A stretch of DNA of 64,000 bases. Source: Clostridia bacterium (lineage in GTDB: Bacteria > Bacillota > Clostridia > Oscillospirales > SIG627). A program made the position numbers and the translations under genes. Below the pieces are notes generated by a model. It did no database searches. It saw nothing but the letters and a program-made list of their open reading frames with translations, and was not told where the DNA came from. Positions 24,621 to 32,383 of the stretch are shown piece after piece; the first letter of the stretch is position 1; the number at the start of each line of letters is the position of its first letter. Location: NCBI GenBank assembly GCA_017440805.1, contig JAFSGN010000002.1, forward strand, positions 1 to 64,000, in the 5' to 3' direction.

Positions 24621-25982
24621 TCAGAACTGGAAAAGTGCTTCGCGGATAACTTCGCAAACAGTAGGATGAGGGAATACCATCTTCTGAATGTCTGCAATTC
24701 TCATTTCGGTTTCAACCATCATAGCCGCACCGTAAATAATTTCGGAAGCGTAAGTGCCTATCATATGAAGACCTACAATGTTGTTGTGGTCAGCATCAAC
24801 GATAAGTTTTATAAATCCGTTTCCGCCTTCGTTTTCAGCAATGTATCTTCCGCTGAATACCAGGGGGACTGTCTTTATTTTAACATTAAGACCTTTTGCT
24901 TTTGCAGTCTGCTCTGTTTCGCCTACTGCAGCAACTTCGGGATTGGTGTAAATAACCGAAGGAATGGAGTTGTAGTTAATTCTGTCTTTTTTGCCCAGAA
25001 TATTGTTTATGCAGACTTCACCTTCGCGGTATGCGGTGTGAGCCAGCATGCTCTTGCCGTTAACATCTCCTGCCGCCCATACGCCGGGAACATTTGTTTT
25101 GCCGTATTCGTCGGTAACAATGGCTCCTCTTTCAATCTTAACACCGATGTTTTCAAGACCGAGGCCTGCTGTTCTTGCACGGCGTCCGATGGAAACAAGT
25201 GCATAATCGCAGGGAATTTCACTGACTTTGCCGTCTTTTTCGTAACTAACCTTTTTGTCTGCAATAGAGGTAACTTTGGCATTGAGAATAAATTCAACGC
25301 CTTTTTTCTCGTAGGTTTTCTGAAGAAGAGCGGAAATTTCAAGGTCGGTAGGACCTGCAATGTGGTCAAGCATTTCAACAACATAAACCTTACTGCCAAC
25401 CGAGTTGAAGTAAGACGCCATTTCAAGACCGATAACACCGCCGCCCACAACTACAATGGACTTGGGAATTTCGCGAAGGTCAAGAATTTCGCGGTTGGTG
25501 AGAGCAAAACCGTTTTTAATGGAATCACTCAGTCCCGGAATGGGGGGAACTGCCGCGGAAGAACCTGTGCAGACAAGAATCTGTTTTGCAACATAGTCTT
25601 TGCCGTCAGCGGTAACCACAAAACCTTCTGCGTTTCTTTCTTTGATTGTTGCGGTTGCTTTGACAACCTCAACACCTGCTTTTTTGAGTGTACTGCCTAC
25701 ACCGCCCACCAGCATGGAAACAACCTTGTTTTTGCGGTCAACTACTTTGGAGTGGTCGATTGCGGAAGAACCGAAGGTTACACCGTAATCTGACGCGTGC
25801 TTTCCGTAGTCAAAAATCTTTGCGGAGTAAAGGAAAGTTTTTGTAGGAATACAACCCTCGTTAAGACAAACACCACCCAAAGCGCGTTCTTCTATAACAA
25901 GAGTCTTAAGTCCTGCGTGTGCAGCGCGTTCGGAGGCATTGTAGCCTGCAGGACCGCCGCCGAGAATTATAAGGTCGTACAT
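24621..25982 (-). CDS. lpdA: Dihydrolipoyl dehydrogenase (E3)
   Basis: 453 residues. FAD-binding IILGGGPAGYNASERAAHAG at the N-terminus, redox disulfide in GGVCLNEGCIPTK, NAD-binding VVVGGGVIGLEMASYF, and the C-terminal dimer domain with the HPHPTV-type active-site His (VFPHPTVCEV). It reoxidizes the dihydrolipoyl arms of E2 with NAD. It lies between E2 and E1 in the same operon with short gaps (18 and 39 bases). Confidence 0.95.
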   Translation of the reverse strand: MYDLIILGGGPAGYNASERAAHAGLKTLVIEERALGGVCLNEGCIPTKTFLYSAKIFDYGKHASDYGVTFGSSAIDHSKVVDRKNKVVSMLVGGVGSTLKKAGVEVVKATATIKERNAEGFVVTADGKDYVAKQILVCTGSSAAVPPIPGLSDSIKNGFALTNREILDLREIPKSIVVVGGGVIGLEMASYFNSVGSKVYVVEMLDHIAGPTDLEISALLQKTYEKKGVEFILNAKVTSIADKKVSYEKDGKVSEIPCDYALVSIGRRARTAGLGLENIGVKIERGAIVTDEYGKTNVPGVWAAGDVNGKSMLAHTAYREGEVCINNILGKKDRINYNSIPSVIYTNPEVAAVGETEQTAKAKGLNVKIKTVPLVFSGRYIAENEGGNGFIKLIVDADHNNIVGLHMIGTYASEIIYGAAMMVETEMRIADIQKMVFPHPTVCEVIREALFQF

Positions 25983-26000
25983 TCTGTCATCCGTCCTTTC

Positions 26001-27665
26001 TTACAGCGCCATGAGAACATCGAAGTTTTCAAGATTGTAGCAAAGTTCCTGGAGGAATTTAGCCGCGGGAGCGCCGTCAAGTGCTCTGTGGTCGAAGGTG
26101 AGAGAAAGTCCCATTGCAGGGTAAATTACATCTTCGCCATCTACTTCTTTAATCTTTTTGGTAATATTGTTTACGCCGAGAATGCATGTCTGAGGCGGAT
26201 TGATAACGGGAGTGAAACTTTCAATACCCATAGCACCCAGATTTGTAACTGTGAAACTTGCACCCTTGAGGTTGTCAGGTGAAATTGTACCTTTTTGTGC
26301 TTCGGAGATAACAACTTTTGCCGCTTTTGAAAGTTCGTTGAGAGTAAGTTTATCTGCCGCAAATACAGTAGGAACAAGAAGTCCTCTGTCGGTGTCAACC
26401 GCAATACCGATGTTTGCGTTGGTGAAATATCTCATCTTGTCATCAAGGAAGTGTGCATTTACTGCCTTGTGGTTGAGAAGTGTTCTGGATACTGCGTAAA
26501 GAACCATATCGTTAACGGTAATTTTTGCAAGTCCCATTTTTTCTGCATTTGCCTTGAGTGCTGCACGGCATGCATTGAGTTTTGTAGCATCAAAGGATGT
26601 GTTGAGAGTAAGTTGTGCCATTGTAGACAATGAATTGTGCATTGCTTTGGCAATAACTTTACGCATATTGGAAAGTTTTTCGTCAACATAAGCCTGTGTG
26701 GGTGCTGCACTAACCTGTGCGGGAGCTGCTTCAGCCTGAACAGGAGCGTTAAGGTCGCCCAGAACAACTCTGCCGTTAGCGCCTGTACCCTCAATAGCCG
26801 AGGTATAAGAGTCTTTAGCCGCACCTGAAACGGTGAAGCCTTTATCCAGAAGTGTCTGAACATCCCGTTCAATAATTCTGCCGTAAGGACCGGTAGGTGC
26901 TGCTTTGAGAAGGTCTGCACCGGTCTTTAATGCAAGATTTTTTGCTCTGGGAGAAATTTTTTCCACATTTACTTCTGTAGCGGTGGTTACTGCTGCCTGT
27001 ACCGGTGTTGCTGTCTGTACGGGTGCTGCTGCCTGTACGGGTGCTTCTGCCTGAGCAGAGGATGCGTTGAGGAATGCGGAAACATCTGTTCCTGCAGGAC
27101 CTATAAGGCAAACATTGTCAAGACAGGGAACATCTTCGCCCTCGTCGGCAAGAATAGCAAGAAGAGTACCTTCAACTGCCGCTTTTTCTTCAAAGGAAGA
27201 TTTGTCTGTTTCGTAGGTGAACAGAATGTCACCAACAGAAATTTTGTCGCCCACTTTCTTTTCCCAGGTTGTTATAACGCAACTTTCAACGCTTTGTCCC
27301 TGACGGGGCATGATAACTGCGGTAACAGAAGCGGGGAGTTCAGCGGGTGCTTGTGCAGGAGCCTGAGCAGGAGTTTCTGCAGGTGCCTGTGCTGCAGCGC
27401 CCTTGGTAAATTCGGAAATATCTTCACCTGCATTGCCTATAACACAAACATTTTCAAGACAAGGAACATCTTCGCCTTCTTCGGCAAGAATAGCAAGAAG
27501 AGTTCCTGCAACGGTAGATTTTTCCTCGAAAGAAGATTTGTCGGTTTCGTAGGTAAACAAAATGTCACCTACGGCAACATTGTCGCCTACTTTCTTTTCC
27601 CAGGTTGTGATGACACAGCTTTCAACGCTCTGTCCCTGGCGAGGCATGATAATTGCAACTGCCAT
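26001..27665 (-). CDS. 2-oxoacid dehydrogenase E2 with two lipoyl domains
   Basis: 554 residues. Two lipoyl domains (about 1-80 and 115-195) each begin MPRQGQSVESCVITTWEKKV and carry the lipoylated Lys in YETDKSSFEEK; they are so alike that the duplication is recent. Ala/Pro/Gln-rich linkers follow, then a peripheral-subunit-binding domain (KISPRAKNLALKTG, GPYGRIIERDV) and the acyltransferase core ending in DHRALDGAPA (catalytic His and Asp). It forms the core of the complex with the adjacent E3 and E1. Confidence 0.92.
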   Translation of the reverse strand: MAVAIIMPRQGQSVESCVITTWEKKVGDNVAVGDILFTYETDKSSFEEKSTVAGTLLAILAEEGEDVPCLENVCVIGNAGEDISEFTKGAAAQAPAETPAQAPAQAPAELPASVTAVIMPRQGQSVESCVITTWEKKVGDKISVGDILFTYETDKSSFEEKAAVEGTLLAILADEGEDVPCLDNVCLIGPAGTDVSAFLNASSAQAEAPVQAAAPVQTATPVQAAVTTATEVNVEKISPRAKNLALKTGADLLKAAPTGPYGRIIERDVQTLLDKGFTVSGAAKDSYTSAIEGTGANGRVVLGDLNAPVQAEAAPAQVSAAPTQAYVDEKLSNMRKVIAKAMHNSLSTMAQLTLNTSFDATKLNACRAALKANAEKMGLAKITVNDMVLYAVSRTLLNHKAVNAHFLDDKMRYFTNANIGIAVDTDRGLLVPTVFAADKLTLNELSKAAKVVISEAQKGTISPDNLKGASFTVTNLGAMGIESFTPVINPPQTCILGVNNITKKIKEVDGEDVIYPAMGLSLTFDHRALDGAPAAKFLQELCYNLENFDVLMAL

Positions 27666-27719
27666 TGTTTTTACCTCCGTAAATAAAATATATATATAAA
27701 AATTTTTTTGCCGGCTAAA

Positions 27720-28487
27720 TCAGTTTGCTATGACTATCTTTACATTGTTCTTTTCTGCCGCTGCCATATAAGCAGGGGGAAGTGCAGTGTTGGTAATAAT
27801 CATATGAATATCGTTCAGTTGACAAAAAGTGTAAGGAAGATCCTTTTCAAGTTTTGTCGCATCAAGCAGCATAATTACTTCTCTGGCTTTGGAAACAACG
27901 GTTTTTTTCAGTTCACATTCGTTGAAGTTTCCGCTTGTAAAACCGTTTTCAAGAGAAAAACCCGAGGGAGAAATAAATGCAAGGTCAATGTTTATGCTGT
28001 TGATATAATCCAGAGCCTGAGCACCTGAAATTGACATATTCTCACGATTTATAAGACCGCCCACAAGATTTATCATGGGTTTGGTATTCTTAATCATGTT
28101 CAGTGCAACATTCGGACCTGTGGTTGTAACGGTGATACGCATATCGGACATAAGTTGTGCAAGTTCTATACAGGTAGTACCCGAGTCCACAAAAATCGAA
28201 CGGCCCTGTTCAAAATATTCGGCAGCCTTTTTTGCTATGCGTTTTTTTACCGAAACATTGGAATTCATTCTGTTGTATATGGGGTCTTCCATGGAGGTTG
28301 TTATAAACTTCATGGACTTTGCACCGCCTCTGACCTTCATGGCGTCTCCGCGGTTTTCACAATATTCAATATCACGCCTTAAGGTCATGCTTGATACATC
28401 GGGAAACATTTCTTCAAGCTCTTTAAGAGTTGTAAAAGGTTTGGAAAGTATTATTTCTCTAACCTTCTCGCGTCTGCGGTAGTTCAT
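27720..28487 (-). CDS. DeoR-family transcriptional regulator
   Basis: About 255 residues from ATG 28487 (site AAAGGAAA). N-terminal DeoR helix-turn-helix (TTLKELEEMFPDVSSMTLRRDI), then a sugar-phosphate-isomerase-like sensor domain with VDSGTTCIELAQLM and VVGGLINREN-type loops. DeoR repressors usually sense phosphorylated sugars. As the first gene of the unit it probably controls the downstream dehydrogenase genes according to sugar supply. A longer start at 28523 lacks a site. Confidence 0.87.
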   Translation of the reverse strand: MNYRRREKVREIILSKPFTTLKELEEMFPDVSSMTLRRDIEYCENRGDAMKVRGGAKSMKFITTSMEDPIYNRMNSNVSVKKRIAKKAAEYFEQGRSIFVDSGTTCIELAQLMSDMRITVTTTGPNVALNMIKNTKPMINLVGGLINRENMSISGAQALDYINSINIDLAFISPSGFSLENGFTSGNFNECELKKTVVSKAREVIMLLDATKLEKDLPYTFCQLNDIHMIITNTALPPAYMAAAEKNNVKIVIAN

Positions 28488-28556
28488 AAAAAATTTTTCC
28501 TTTCGAATCTTAATGAATCCCATTTTTATGCCAAAACAGCATTCTCGGACACTGTA

Positions 28557-28585
28557 ATTATATCACAAAAAATCTCTTAAGTCAA
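28557..28585 (-). promoter_or_regulatory. Promoter of the deoR-E2-lpd-E1 operon
   Basis: On the minus strand TTGACT (28580-28585), 17-base spacer, TATAAT (28557-28562). The rest of the divergent region up to 28746 is very AT-rich with no clear operator that I can identify. Confidence 0.8.
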
Positions 28586-28746
28586 CAAAAACATAACAAG
28601 AAATTGTTAAATTAACATTTTTTAAATGTAAAGTTGACATTTTTCAGTTAATTTTATTACTTTTTAACATATTTGCACTATCATAATAAGAATTTTATCG
28701 GAATATAGATTAATAAAAATCAATTTGACTTGCGGGATTTGTTAAT

Positions 28747-30273
28747 ATGAATAAAACAAAGCGATTTGCAATAAACGCACTGATTCTCAGTGCGACCTCG
28801 TTTCTGATGACCTCCGTAAATATGAGTTTTACGGTTTATATCAGCGGAAAAATCGGTGCATCGGGCGTGGGACTTTATCAACTTATCATGTCGGTATATC
28901 GTCTCTGCGTCACTTTTGCAACGGGTGGTATAGGTCTTGCTTCTTCAAGACTTGTGAGCGAGGAAATGGCGATGAATTCTCACAAGGGTGCGGTAAAGGC
29001 AGTAAAAATGTGTCTTTTTTACGCCTTGACATTAAGTTTGTCGGCAGGTGCTCTGATGTTGTTTTTTTCGGAACACATTGCTGAGAAAATCCTTTGTGAT
29101 ATGAGAACTCTCGTACCTTTACGGATACTCTCGTTCAGTTTGCCCGCTTTAAGTGCGGGGTCGGTTATAAGCGGATATTTTACCGCCGTGAGAAAAGTGT
29201 CAAAAAATTCTGCTGTTTTACTGTTTGAACAGTATATAAAAATAAGCCTGTCGGTTTATCTTCTGGGACACTTTGCAAAAGACAGTCTTGAAAGTGCCTG
29301 TACGGCACTTGTATTAAGCGGTACGGTTGCAGAGGGATTGTCCTGCATCATAAGCGGAATTCTGTATTATTGTGACCTGAAAAAGAGACGGAATACACCC
29401 TCTTCTGCAGAGGGCACAGACATCTTCTCCCGTATGATAAATATTGCCGTTCCTGTAGCATTGAGTTCGTATCTCCGGAGCGGATTGAGTACCATTGAAC
29501 AAATGATGATACCTTTCGGATTGAAAAAATACGGACATTCCGAAAACGAGGCTCTTGCGGAATACGGAATAATAGGCGGTATGGTGATGCCGGTTATGAT
29601 GTTTCCCGCTGTTTTGATAACTTCCTTTTCAGGACTTCTTGTTACTGAAATATCTGCTTTGCGTGCCGTTGGGGAAAGGCAGAAAATAAATATGATTTTT
29701 TCGTATATTTTCAGGTATACCATGCTTTTTTCAATTGCCGTATCGGGAATACTGTGTGCCTTCGGAGGAGATATTGCCATAAAAATCTATGGTGAATCCC
29801 GTGCTGCTGCTTTTGTAAAACTGCTCTCTCCGCTGGTCAGTGTAATGTATCTGGACAGCGTGACCGACAGTATGCTTAAGGGACTCAATCTTCAGAAAAA
29901 TCACATGAGATATAATATTATCGACTCGGCGGTAAGCATTCTTCTTACAGCTTTTTTGCTTCCTGCAATAGGCATAGGTGGGTATATCATTGTAATAACG
30001 GTAAGCGAAACATTGAATTTTTTCCTGAGTTTCCGTTGCCTTCTGAAAGAAACGGGGTTTATGCCTCCCATATACGACGGAATTATCAAGCCGATTCTGG
30101 CAATATCGCTTTCGGTACTTATAATGCGTATTTTTACAAGGTTTATACCGCTTAGCACACTGTCGCTGGTTATTACGGTTTTTATTACGGTACTGATTTA
30201 TATTGTCCTTTCGGTGCTGTTGGGAAGTCTTACACGGGATGATTTGACTTTCCTGAAGGAGAAATTAAGATAA
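28747..30273 (+). CDS. SpoVB-like polysaccharide/lipid flippase (MOP superfamily)
   Basis: 508 residues, about 14 membrane helices. FVYISGKIGASGVGLYQL-type N-terminus (here TVYISGKIGASGVGLYQLIM) and SSYLRSGLSTIEQMMIPFGL are typical of SpoVB/YtgP-type members of the MOP flippase group, which move lipid-linked precursors across the membrane. In spore formers SpoVB acts in cortex synthesis. The initiation site is weak (GGGA, 10 bases before ATG). Confidence 0.83.
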   Translation: MNKTKRFAINALILSATSFLMTSVNMSFTVYISGKIGASGVGLYQLIMSVYRLCVTFATGGIGLASSRLVSEEMAMNSHKGAVKAVKMCLFYALTLSLSAGALMLFFSEHIAEKILCDMRTLVPLRILSFSLPALSAGSVISGYFTAVRKVSKNSAVLLFEQYIKISLSVYLLGHFAKDSLESACTALVLSGTVAEGLSCIISGILYYCDLKKRRNTPSSAEGTDIFSRMINIAVPVALSSYLRSGLSTIEQMMIPFGLKKYGHSENEALAEYGIIGGMVMPVMMFPAVLITSFSGLLVTEISALRAVGERQKINMIFSYIFRYTMLFSIAVSGILCAFGGDIAIKIYGESRAAAFVKLLSPLVSVMYLDSVTDSMLKGLNLQKNHMRYNIIDSAVSILLTAFLLPAIGIGGYIIVITVSETLNFFLSFRCLLKETGFMPPIYDGIIKPILAISLSVLIMRIFTRFIPLSTLSLVITVFITVLIYIVLSVLLGSLTRDDLTFLKEKLR

Positions 30274-30291
30274 CCGGATCCTTTTTGCATA

Positions 30292-30320
30292 TTGATTTTT
30301 TGATAAATTTGTTTTATAAT
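30292..30320 (+). promoter_or_regulatory. Promoter very close to the MraZ-like gene
   Basis: TTGATT (30292-30297), 17-base spacer, TATAAT (30315-30320). The transcript should begin near 30327, leaving only about 4 bases before GTG 30331 but about 13 bases before ATA 30340. Confidence 0.75.
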
Positions 30321-30339
30321 AGTCGGTGAGGTGATACCT

Positions 30340-30651
30340 ATAAACGAGATTCATATCTGTGAAATATCCGACGGAAAACTTTTTGTACCGGAAGAAACAG
30401 GCGTTTGTGACGGAAAATATATAATTATTCCCGGTGCAAGGTGCTGCTTCGGGCTGTATTCGGAACAGGAATTTGAAAATTTTATGCAGAATAAATGCAA
30501 TGTGCCCGAAAAATACAGAAATTCCGTTATGCGTTGTATTTTGAAATACAACAATTATTCGGAGAGTAAAAACGGAAAAATACCGCTTTCCTGGGTACTT
30601 TTGGAACATGCGTGCGGTGAGAAATTTGTTACAGTGGAGATTTTTATTTAA
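30340..30651 (+). CDS. Divergent MraZ/AbrB-fold-like small protein, possible AUA start
   Basis: About 103 residues from ATA 30340, or 106 from GTG 30331. Two weakly similar halves are seen: DGKLFVPEET-x-IIIPGARCCFGLYSEQEF and NGKIPLSWVLLEHACGEKFV. They recall the two SpoVT/AbrB-like repeats of MraZ (GRLxIP / GRIxLP-x-L-x-xAG). The match is from memory of the family pattern and is tentative. GAGGTG lies six bases before the ATA, whereas GTG 30331 lies inside that site. No mraW or ftsL follows, so this is not the usual division cluster. Confidence 0.55.
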   Translation: MNEIHICEISDGKLFVPEETGVCDGKYIIIPGARCCFGLYSEQEFENFMQNKCNVPEKYRNSVMRCILKYNNYSESKNGKIPLSWVLLEHACGEKFVTVEIFI

Positions 30652-30668
30652 AATTTTTTCAAAACATA

Positions 30669-30697
30669 TTGCAATTGGTAAAATTTTGTGGTATAAT
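30669..30697 (+). promoter_or_regulatory. Promoter of the TPP riboswitch / thiT
   Basis: TTGCAA (30669-30674), 17-base spacer, TATAAT (30692-30697), just before the riboswitch. Confidence 0.82.
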
Positions 30698-30710
30698 GAA
30701 CCCAATTGAA

Positions 30711-30790
30711 TACTGGGGTGCCCAAAACTGGCTGAGATGGCTTTTGCCGAACCCTTTGACCTGAACCGGATAATGCCGGCGTAGGAAAAC
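30711..30790 (+). promoter_or_regulatory. TPP (THI-element) riboswitch
   Basis: The conserved aptamer pieces are in order: GGGGTGCCC, GGCTGAGA, then ACCCTTTGACCTGAACCGGA and TAATGCCGGCGTAGGAA. It binds thiamine pyrophosphate and controls the downstream thiamine transporter. A terminator hairpin follows at 30801, so control is probably by premature termination when TPP is abundant. Confidence 0.96.
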
Positions 30791-30800
30791 ATTGATGAAA

Positions 30801-30832
30801 CTCACTGCGTTTTTCTGCGGTGAGATTTTTGT
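30801..30832 (+). terminator. Riboswitch expression-platform terminator
   Basis: CTCACTGC (30801-30808) pairs with GCGGTGAG (30817-30824), followed by ATTTTTGTTTT. It lies between the TPP aptamer and thiT, about 100 bases before the start codon. Confidence 0.82.
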
Positions 30833-30933
30833 TTTACAACTTTTTTCTTGCCGCGGGTTTCACATTTATTCAATGACTTTCCCTTTCAAGTCAATCCCCT
30901 GTATTTTGAAAAAATCTTAACAGGAGAGACACT

Positions 30934-31548
30934 ATGAAAAAAAATCTTACTCATCTTACCGAGGGCGGTATATGTATCGCCTTTGCGACACTTCTTTCGA
31001 TTATTGAGGTGTTCCACCTTCCCTACGGCGGGGGAATTACTCCCGCAAGTATGCTTCCCGTTTGTATTTATGCATACCGCAGAGGAATGCCGAGCGGGCT
31101 TATGTGCAGTTTTGTTTACGGTATATTGCAGATGCTGTTGGGAATAACCCAGGGTGTTTTTAAAGGAGCAGACCTTTATTCCACAATAGGAATGGTGGTA
31201 ATTGACTACATTCTTGCTTATTCCGTTCTTGGTTTTGCGGGAATGTTCAAAGGAAAATTCCGTACCGACTCTCTCTCACTTGCCATGGGATGTCTTGTTG
31301 TCACAACAGCAAGATATATCCTGCACATTCTGTCGGGATACATATTTTTCAAATCCTATGCGGAATGGTTTTTCTCACAGGAAGGCTTTGAAATGGGCGG
31401 ACAGATACTTCGTATTTTCAGCGGCGAGGCACTTTATTGGTTGTACACTGCGGTGTATAACGGACTTTATATGATACCCGAAATAATAATTACGGTTATC
31501 TTGTCTTTTGTTGTCGGAAAATATGCGAAAATAGTACGGGTAAAGTAA
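30934..31548 (+). CDS. thiT: Energy-coupling thiamine transporter S component
   Basis: 204 residues, six membrane helices. It matches ThiT: LTEGGICIAFATLLSIIEVF, HLPYGGGITPASMLPV, QMLLGITQGVFKG, and a late TAVYNGLYMIPEI segment. ThiT binds thiamine and works with the general ECF module (EcfAA'T, encoded elsewhere). The preceding TPP riboswitch confirms the substrate. Confidence 0.94.
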   Translation: MKKNLTHLTEGGICIAFATLLSIIEVFHLPYGGGITPASMLPVCIYAYRRGMPSGLMCSFVYGILQMLLGITQGVFKGADLYSTIGMVVIDYILAYSVLGFAGMFKGKFRTDSLSLAMGCLVVTTARYILHILSGYIFFKSYAEWFFSQEGFEMGGQILRIFSGEALYWLYTAVYNGLYMIPEIIITVILSFVVGKYAKIVRVK

Positions 31549-31585
31549 ATAAAAAATTAAAAACAGAAAATTTCAAAAAAAGCCC

Positions 31586-31614
31586 TTGACAAAATAATAA
31601 AAATGTTGTATAAT
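31586..31614 (+). promoter_or_regulatory. Consensus promoter of the tRNA-Ser genes
   Basis: Perfect TTGACA (31586-31591), 17-base spacer and TATAAT (31609-31614), about 58 bases before the first tRNA-Ser gene, as expected for stable RNA. Confidence 0.92.
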
Positions 31615-31671
31615 ATGGAGCGTTGCAAAGTGTTTTACTTGCGGCGCTCTGTGTGGCTTATGTCACAATAC

Positions 31672-31758
31672 GGAGAGATGTCCGAGCGGTTTAAGGAGCT
31701 GGTCTTGAAAACCAGTGACTCTCTTTGGGAGCCGTGAGTTCGAATCTCACTCTCTCCG
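31672..31758 (+). tRNA. tRNA-Ser (anticodon TGA)
   Basis: 87 nt. Acceptor arm GGAGAGA/TCTCTCC with discriminator G, anticodon loop CTTGAAA closed by CTGGT/ACCAG, and the long variable arm (GACTCTCTTTGGGAGC) of class II tRNA. CCA is not encoded. Confidence 0.95.
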
Positions 31759-31826
31759 TTTTCCACGCGTATTACCGCTTTTGCGGTTTGAAATATAATT
31801 TAATATTAAATACGGACATTCACTAA

Positions 31827-31914
31827 GGAGAAGTACTCAAGTTGGTGAAGAGGCGCCCCTGCTAAGGGTGTAGGTCGGGGAACCGGCGCGAGAGTTCAAA
31901 TCTCTCCTTCTCCG
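31827..31914 (+). tRNA. tRNA-Ser (anticodon GCT)
   Basis: 88 nt. Acceptor arm GGAGAAG/CTTCTCC with discriminator G, anticodon loop CTGCTAA closed by CGCCC/GGGTG, long variable arm, T arm GAGAGTTCAAATCTCTC. CCA is not encoded. Its 3' half takes part in a long imperfect palindrome with the following DNA. Confidence 0.95.
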
Positions 31915-31994
31915 TACAAACCAAAAGCACACCGCAAGGTGTGCTTTTGGTTTGTATTAAGAAAAGAAAGAATTGAACTCGAAGCGCCGGTTCC
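31879..31994. repeat. Long imperfect palindrome including the 3' end of tRNA-Ser(GCT)
   Basis: The centre is a perfect 19-bp stem (31915-31933 with 31938-31956) with a GCAA loop. Outside it the similarity continues: GGAACCGGCGC at 31879-31889 is matched by GCGCCGGTTCC at 31984-31994, and AGTTCAA of the T arm by TTGAACT at about 31973. So the DNA after the hairpin looks like an inverted, decayed copy of the tRNA 3' part. There is no T-run after the central hairpin, so it is not a standard terminator. Confidence 0.75.
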
Positions 31995-32013
31995 GGCAAG
32001 AGAGGGAGCGTTT
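31897..32013. repeat. Direct repeat, copy 1 (117 bp)
   Basis: It starts in the T arm of tRNA-Ser(GCT) and runs through the 19-bp hairpin to the GAGAGGGAGCGTTT stretch. It is identical to 32127-32243 except for G/A at 31949/32179. The 113 bases between the copies (32014-32126) are not coding; they hold two GAGCGCCGCCG-type pieces. Confidence 0.9.
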
Positions 32014-32126
32014 CGAGCGCCGCCGGTGGCGGAAAAAGCGAGAAAAAGCGAGTGAGGATTCGGGAGTGAGAGGCATGAGCGCCGCCGAATGCCGATTGCG
32101 ACCAGGAATCCGATGTGGTTGAAAAC

Positions 32127-32243
32127 CAAATCTCTCCTTCTCCGTACAAACCAAAAGCACACCGCAAGGTGTGCTTTTAGTTTGTATTAAGAAAAGAAAG
32201 AATTGAACTCGAAGCGCCGGTTCCGGCAAGAGAGGGAGCGTTT
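32127..32243. repeat. Direct repeat, copy 2 (117 bp)
   Basis: Second copy, offset exactly 230 bp, including the last 16 bases of tRNA-Ser(GCT) and the hairpin with one unpaired position. It has no tRNA body in front of it. It ends 140 bp before the restriction gene. The interval 32244-32383 shows nothing else recognisable. Confidence 0.9.
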
Positions 32244-32383
32244 TTTCAATAGTCTTGAATTTGCTCTGTGGAAATCTATTGCTCTTGTTTCGAGCCATTT
32301 TTCAACATTGCCTGTACTTTTTAAGTGTAAAGTCAACATCTTTTGACATTATATAAAATTTATATTGAAACATCTCCTGCTGA

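Noticed and set aside
24666-25793. Long open frame (375 codons) on the plus strand opposite lpdA
   Set aside because: It is the exact antisense of a complete, well-conserved dihydrolipoyl dehydrogenase, has a Cys/Asn/Phe-rich composition and no ribosome site; the openness comes from codon usage of the real gene.
31915-31956. Classical terminator after tRNA-Ser(GCT)
   Set aside because: The 19-bp hairpin is perfect but lacks a following T-run, and it is part of a larger palindrome, so I list it as a repeat.
31862-32298. Several overlapping minus-strand frames across tRNA-Ser(GCT) and the 117-bp repeats
   Set aside because: They cover a tRNA gene and a duplicated palindrome; the apparent repeated peptide merely mirrors the DNA repeat.
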